Assembly (NCBI GenBank): GCA_035624865.1
Contig: DASPQS010000067.1
Coordinates: forward strand, 1-7,128
DNA: 7,128 nucleotides
Direction of reading: 5' to 3'
From: JASHZA01 sp035624865
GTDB taxonomy: Bacteria > Desulfobacterota > Binatia > Binatales > Binataceae
The notes beneath the pieces were generated by a model. The model was not told the DNA's origin. It saw only the letters and a program-made list of their open reading frames with translations, and made no database searches. The position numbers were made by a program, and so were the translations under genes. Below, piece by piece: positions 5,263 through 7,128 of this stretch; within the stretch, counting starts at the first letter, position 1, and the number at the start of each line of letters is the position of its first letter.

Positions 5263-5804
5263 CGTGCGGTCCCGTTTCGGATTACGTAATTCAGCGATTC
5301 GAGCTTTGCGATCAGGCGCCCCAGACTTTCCTCGCGCGACTCACGATGCGTTTCAACCACGAGTTCCGCATTGAGCGGCTCTTCATAGGGATCCGAAACG
5401 CCGGTGAAGTTGGCGATCTCGCCTTTGAGCGCCTTCTTGTAAAGACCTTTCACGTCGCGTTCGACCAGCGTATCGAGCGGGCACCTGACGAAAACCTCGA
5501 CGAAGCGCTGATGCAGTTGGCGCACCTCGTCGCGTACCTCGCGATACGGGGAAATCGCCGCGGAGATCGCAATCACGCCGTTGCGCGCCAACAGGTTGCA
5601 GACGTATCCGATCCGTCGGATGTTGGTGTCGCGGTCTTCCTTGGAAAAACCCAACCCCTTCGAGAGATTAGTCCGCACCTCGTCACCGTCGAGCACCTCC
5701 ACCCGATGCCCGCGATTGCGCAACTCCTCCGCTGCGAGATTCGCCAAGGTCGATTTTCCGGCGCCTGAAAGGCCGGTGAACCATAAAGTAAAGCCTTCGC
5801 TCAT
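5259..5804 (-). CDS. cysC: Adenylyl-sulfate kinase (APS kinase)
   Basis: CysC phosphorylates APS at the 3' position with ATP to give PAPS, used for sulfate reduction or by sulfotransferases. The 181 residues are a complete single-domain enzyme. The Walker A loop is GLSGAGKS (11-18), followed by L-D-G-D-E-V-R (38-44) and GLGFSKEDRDTNIRR (50-64), which binds APS. Next come AAISPYREVRDEVR (82-95), the lid KGLYKKALKGEI (119-130) and FTGVSDPYEEP (133-143). All family landmarks are intact. The start is ATG 5802-5804. The nearest purine-rich site, TTGGAG, is about 15 bases away, so initiation may be modest. The stop overlaps the sat start (ATGA). cysC upstream of sat gives the two consecutive PAPS steps from one transcript. 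Confidence 0.97.
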   Translation of the reverse strand: MSEGFTLWFTGLSGAGKSTLANLAAEELRNRGHRVEVLDGDEVRTNLSKGLGFSKEDRDTNIRRIGYVCNLLARNGVIAISAAISPYREVRDEVRQLHQRFVEVFVRCPLDTLVERDVKGLYKKALKGEIANFTGVSDPYEEPLNAELVVETHRESREESLGRLIAKLESLNYVIRNGTAR

Positions 5805-5850
5805 CGTCTGGATCGTCGCTCCAATAGATTACTTTCAAAACCATCTAAGT

Positions 5851-5877
5851 TTTATATAACCCCGCCGTCTTCTGCAA
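5851..5877 (-). promoter_or_regulatory. Candidate promoter of cysC-sat
   Basis: On the minus strand TTGCAG (5872-5877) precedes TATAAA (5851-5856) by 15 bases. The -10 box matches sigma-70 at five of six positions, but the spacing is short and the -35 box is weak. It sits in a short AT-rich island inside the 136-base gap before cysC. AAAAC/GTTTT (5837-5841 and 5849-5853) could form a small stem in the leader. I see no riboswitch. Confidence 0.35.
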
Positions 5878-5914
5878 CGCCGGTGTCGCGGTTTGTCGGC
5901 GAAATTTAATCAAC

Positions 5915-5930
5915 CCTGAGAAGAGTCAGG
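5915..5930 (-). terminator. Weak terminator-like hairpin after the HAD gene
   Basis: CCTGA (5915-5919) and TCAGG (5926-5930) form a 5-bp stem with a 6-base loop, 10 bases past the HAD stop. On the minus strand it is followed by GTTGATTAAATTT, which is T-rich but not a run. The stem is short, so read-through into cysC is quite possible. Confidence 0.3.
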
Positions 5931-5940
5931 CGTCCTCCGA

Positions 5941-6657
5941 TCAGCCGGACAGGCCGAGAGAGGCGGCAAGCGCCGTCGGCGATGCGAACACTTTATCCGC
6001 ACCTGCTGCGAGCAGCCTATCGCGGGCCTCTGCCCTAGTTGCCAGGCCATAAAAGCCAACTTGCGCGGCGCAAGCCGCTCTAAGGTCCGCCTCACTGTCA
6101 CCGACAAAGATGGCATCGCCAGGCGACGCCGAGCATAGTTCGAGCGCGCGCTTGACCGAATCAGGGGAAGGCTTCAGCGCAAGCATCGAGTCGCGCCCGA
6201 CAATGGTGCGGACGACCCCGGTCAGGTGATGAAGCTCCAGCCAACGCGTAACGGTGCGTGAGGAGTTTGAGGTGACCACGACAATCGAAGCTGCACCGGC
6301 GGCGAGCGATCGCAGGAGTTCCTCCGCACCGTGGAGGGGAACGGCTCGGTCAACCCCGCGCAGTTCATGGGTTTCGATTATTTCGGAAGCGCGGCGGAGC
6401 AGCAGGTCGCTGGACGCGGAAGACGGCGGCGGCTGCGACCCATTGCGGAGACGGGAACGGAGGGCGTCGTACAGGAGCAGGTTGCCCTTCGGGAATTCCT
6501 CAAAGATCGCTCCGCCGATACCTTCGCTTCGCAGAAAAGCCTCGAGTTCGCGGCGGCTCCCGGCCCAGTCGACCTCGGGCTCGAGCGCCGCGAGGGTGTT
6601 ATCGAAGTCGAACAGCCAGAGCATCGGGCCGGCGGCGGTTGAGCCTCGGACGGTCAA
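5941..6657 (-). CDS. HAD-superfamily phosphatase (phosphoglycolate-phosphatase-like)
   Basis: All four HAD motifs are visible (numbering from TTG 6657, 238 residues). Motif I is LFDFDNTL (15-22) with nucleophile Asp17 and Asp19. Motif II is VVVTSNSS with Thr129, motif III K-P-S-P with Lys162, and motif IV GDSEAD with Asp187 and Asp191. A helical cap (about 30-105) lies between motifs I and II. The enzyme should hydrolyse a phosphomonoester through an aspartyl-phosphate, with Mg2+. The substrate is not evident. TTG 6655-6657 is preferred because it overlaps the upstream TGA as TTGA and has GGGAGG (6664-6669) 6 bases upstream. ATG 6624, just before L-W-L-F-D-F-D, is the alternative but has no ribosome site. 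The gene is coupled to the ThiF-like gene and precedes cysC by 136 bases. Confidence 0.85.
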   Translation of the reverse strand: MTVRGSTAAGPMLWLFDFDNTLAALEPEVDWAGSRRELEAFLRSEGIGGAIFEEFPKGNLLLYDALRSRLRNGSQPPPSSASSDLLLRRASEIIETHELRGVDRAVPLHGAEELLRSLAAGAASIVVVTSNSSRTVTRWLELHHLTGVVRTIVGRDSMLALKPSPDSVKRALELCSASPGDAIFVGDSEADLRAACAAQVGFYGLATRAEARDRLLAAGADKVFASPTALAASLGLSG

Positions 6658-7128
6658 CGGCGGCCTCCCGGTTCCTTGGCACCACAGCCGCATCGCGAGC
6701 GGTTGCTGGCCCTGTCTAGTTCGCGCGCAGCGGACTCATAGCCGCTGAATTCGATCAGCGTCGGTCGTGATGCAGGAACACATCCGGCCAACAACTTGAA
6801 CGACTCGGCCGCGGCGACCATCGCGATCAGACCTGCATTCTCGCAGCGCCCCGAGAAGGGCGCGAGCAGGCCGGCGTCCGCGCATGCCAGGCAAGGTGGA
6901 GGCGCGGGCACGACCGCGACCTTCGGGGGCGCGTCGAGCCGGGCAAAAATAACCGCGCCGGTCCGGTGTCCTTCGCAAAAGGCGGACGCCGTCCTGAGCG
7001 CAGCCGAACTTCCCGCGACCGCCAGGACCAGCGTGGCATCGGCGGGAGCTGCGCTAACCACCGCGACCGCAACGTCAGAATTTGAATCGCGCCTCTGCTC
7101 GATTAGGCGAGCGGCTGCGGCGGGCGCC
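6654..7128 (-). CDS. ThiF/MoeB/HesA-like (E1-type) protein, N-terminus outside the window
   Basis: The frame is open to the right edge, giving 157 visible residues, so the GTG at 7059-7061 is internal and not the start. The pattern follows the C-terminal half of MoeB/ThiF adenylyltransferases: A-A-A-A-R-L near the edge, P-P-P-C-L-A-C (76-82), then an A-G-L-I-A-M-V-A-A-A-E-S-F-K-L-L-A-G helix (98-115, compare 'GVIGSLQALEAIKLL'), and a final CGCG (146-149). Cys79, Cys82, Cys146 and Cys148 resemble the family's structural zinc site. Family members adenylate the C-terminus of ubiquitin-like sulfur carriers. Here the segment LVLAVAGSSAALRT replaces the usual 'D-x-x-x-D-x-x-D-N-x-x-x-R' and has no Asp, and the middle is shortened. 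It may be a divergent or non-catalytic member. Its stop overlaps the HAD start. Confidence 0.6.
   Translation of the reverse strand, partial: APAAAARLIEQRRDSNSDVAVAVVSAAPADATLVLAVAGSSAALRTASAFCEGHRTGAVIFARLDAPPKVAVVPAPPPCLACADAGLLAPFSGRCENAGLIAMVAAAESFKLLAGCVPASRPTLIEFSGYESAARELDRASNRSRCGCGAKEPGGRR

Noticed and set aside
5805..5940. Possible riboswitch or T-box ahead of cysC-sat
   Set aside because: The gap is too short once the promoter-like boxes are removed, and I see no SAM-riboswitch core or T-box motif.
7059..7061. GTG as the start of the ThiF-like gene
   Set aside because: The frame stays open upstream to the window edge with family-like sequence (A-A-A-A-R-L-I-E), so the true start is outside.

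Overview
The window comes from a GC-rich, gene-dense bacterial chromosome. Short intergenic gaps, GTG/TTG starts alongside ATG, good Shine-Dalgarno sites and a run of small soil-bacterium families (two SnoaL-like proteins, a GNAT, DinB, a His/Trp-rich secreted protein) fit an environmental, probably soil, lineage. The sequence alone does not name the phylum. I see no phage genes, transposase, CRISPR array, rRNA or tRNA.

Layout. (1) 1-1180, plus strand: the last 44 codons of a gene that may be an iron-type alcohol dehydrogenase, then a SnoaL-like protein followed by a strong hairpin, then a YpeA-like GNAT acetyltransferase that most likely starts at TTG 740. (2) 1249-3417, minus strand, transcribed right to left: a DinB-fold protein, a small dual-specificity-type phosphatase with an unusual active site, a secreted His/Trp-rich protein with a 40-residue repeat, and a small secreted protein whose signal peptide and body lie in different frames. 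(3) 3418-3599: a divergent, AT-rich control region with a 10-bp inverted repeat and TATCA motifs. (4) 3600-4013, plus: a second SnoaL-like protein. (5) 4078-7128, minus: a sulfur block made of a ThiF/MoeB-like protein (cut by the window edge), a HAD phosphatase, cysC and sat.

The sulfur block is the best-understood part. Sat makes APS from sulfate and ATP, and CysC phosphorylates APS to PAPS. The two genes overlap by ATGA and end at a clear intrinsic terminator. Upstream, the ThiF-like gene and the HAD gene overlap by TTGA with a good Shine-Dalgarno site, so they also look translationally coupled. Whether all four form one transcript is open: a weak terminator-like hairpin and a candidate promoter lie between the HAD gene and cysC.

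I found no convincing complete new system. The points most worth a second look are the degenerate, shortened E1-like protein coupled to a HAD phosphatase beside PAPS synthesis, the phosphatase lacking two usual active-site residues, the repeat-built His/Trp-rich exported protein with its frameshifted neighbour, and the operator-like region in front of the DinB gene.
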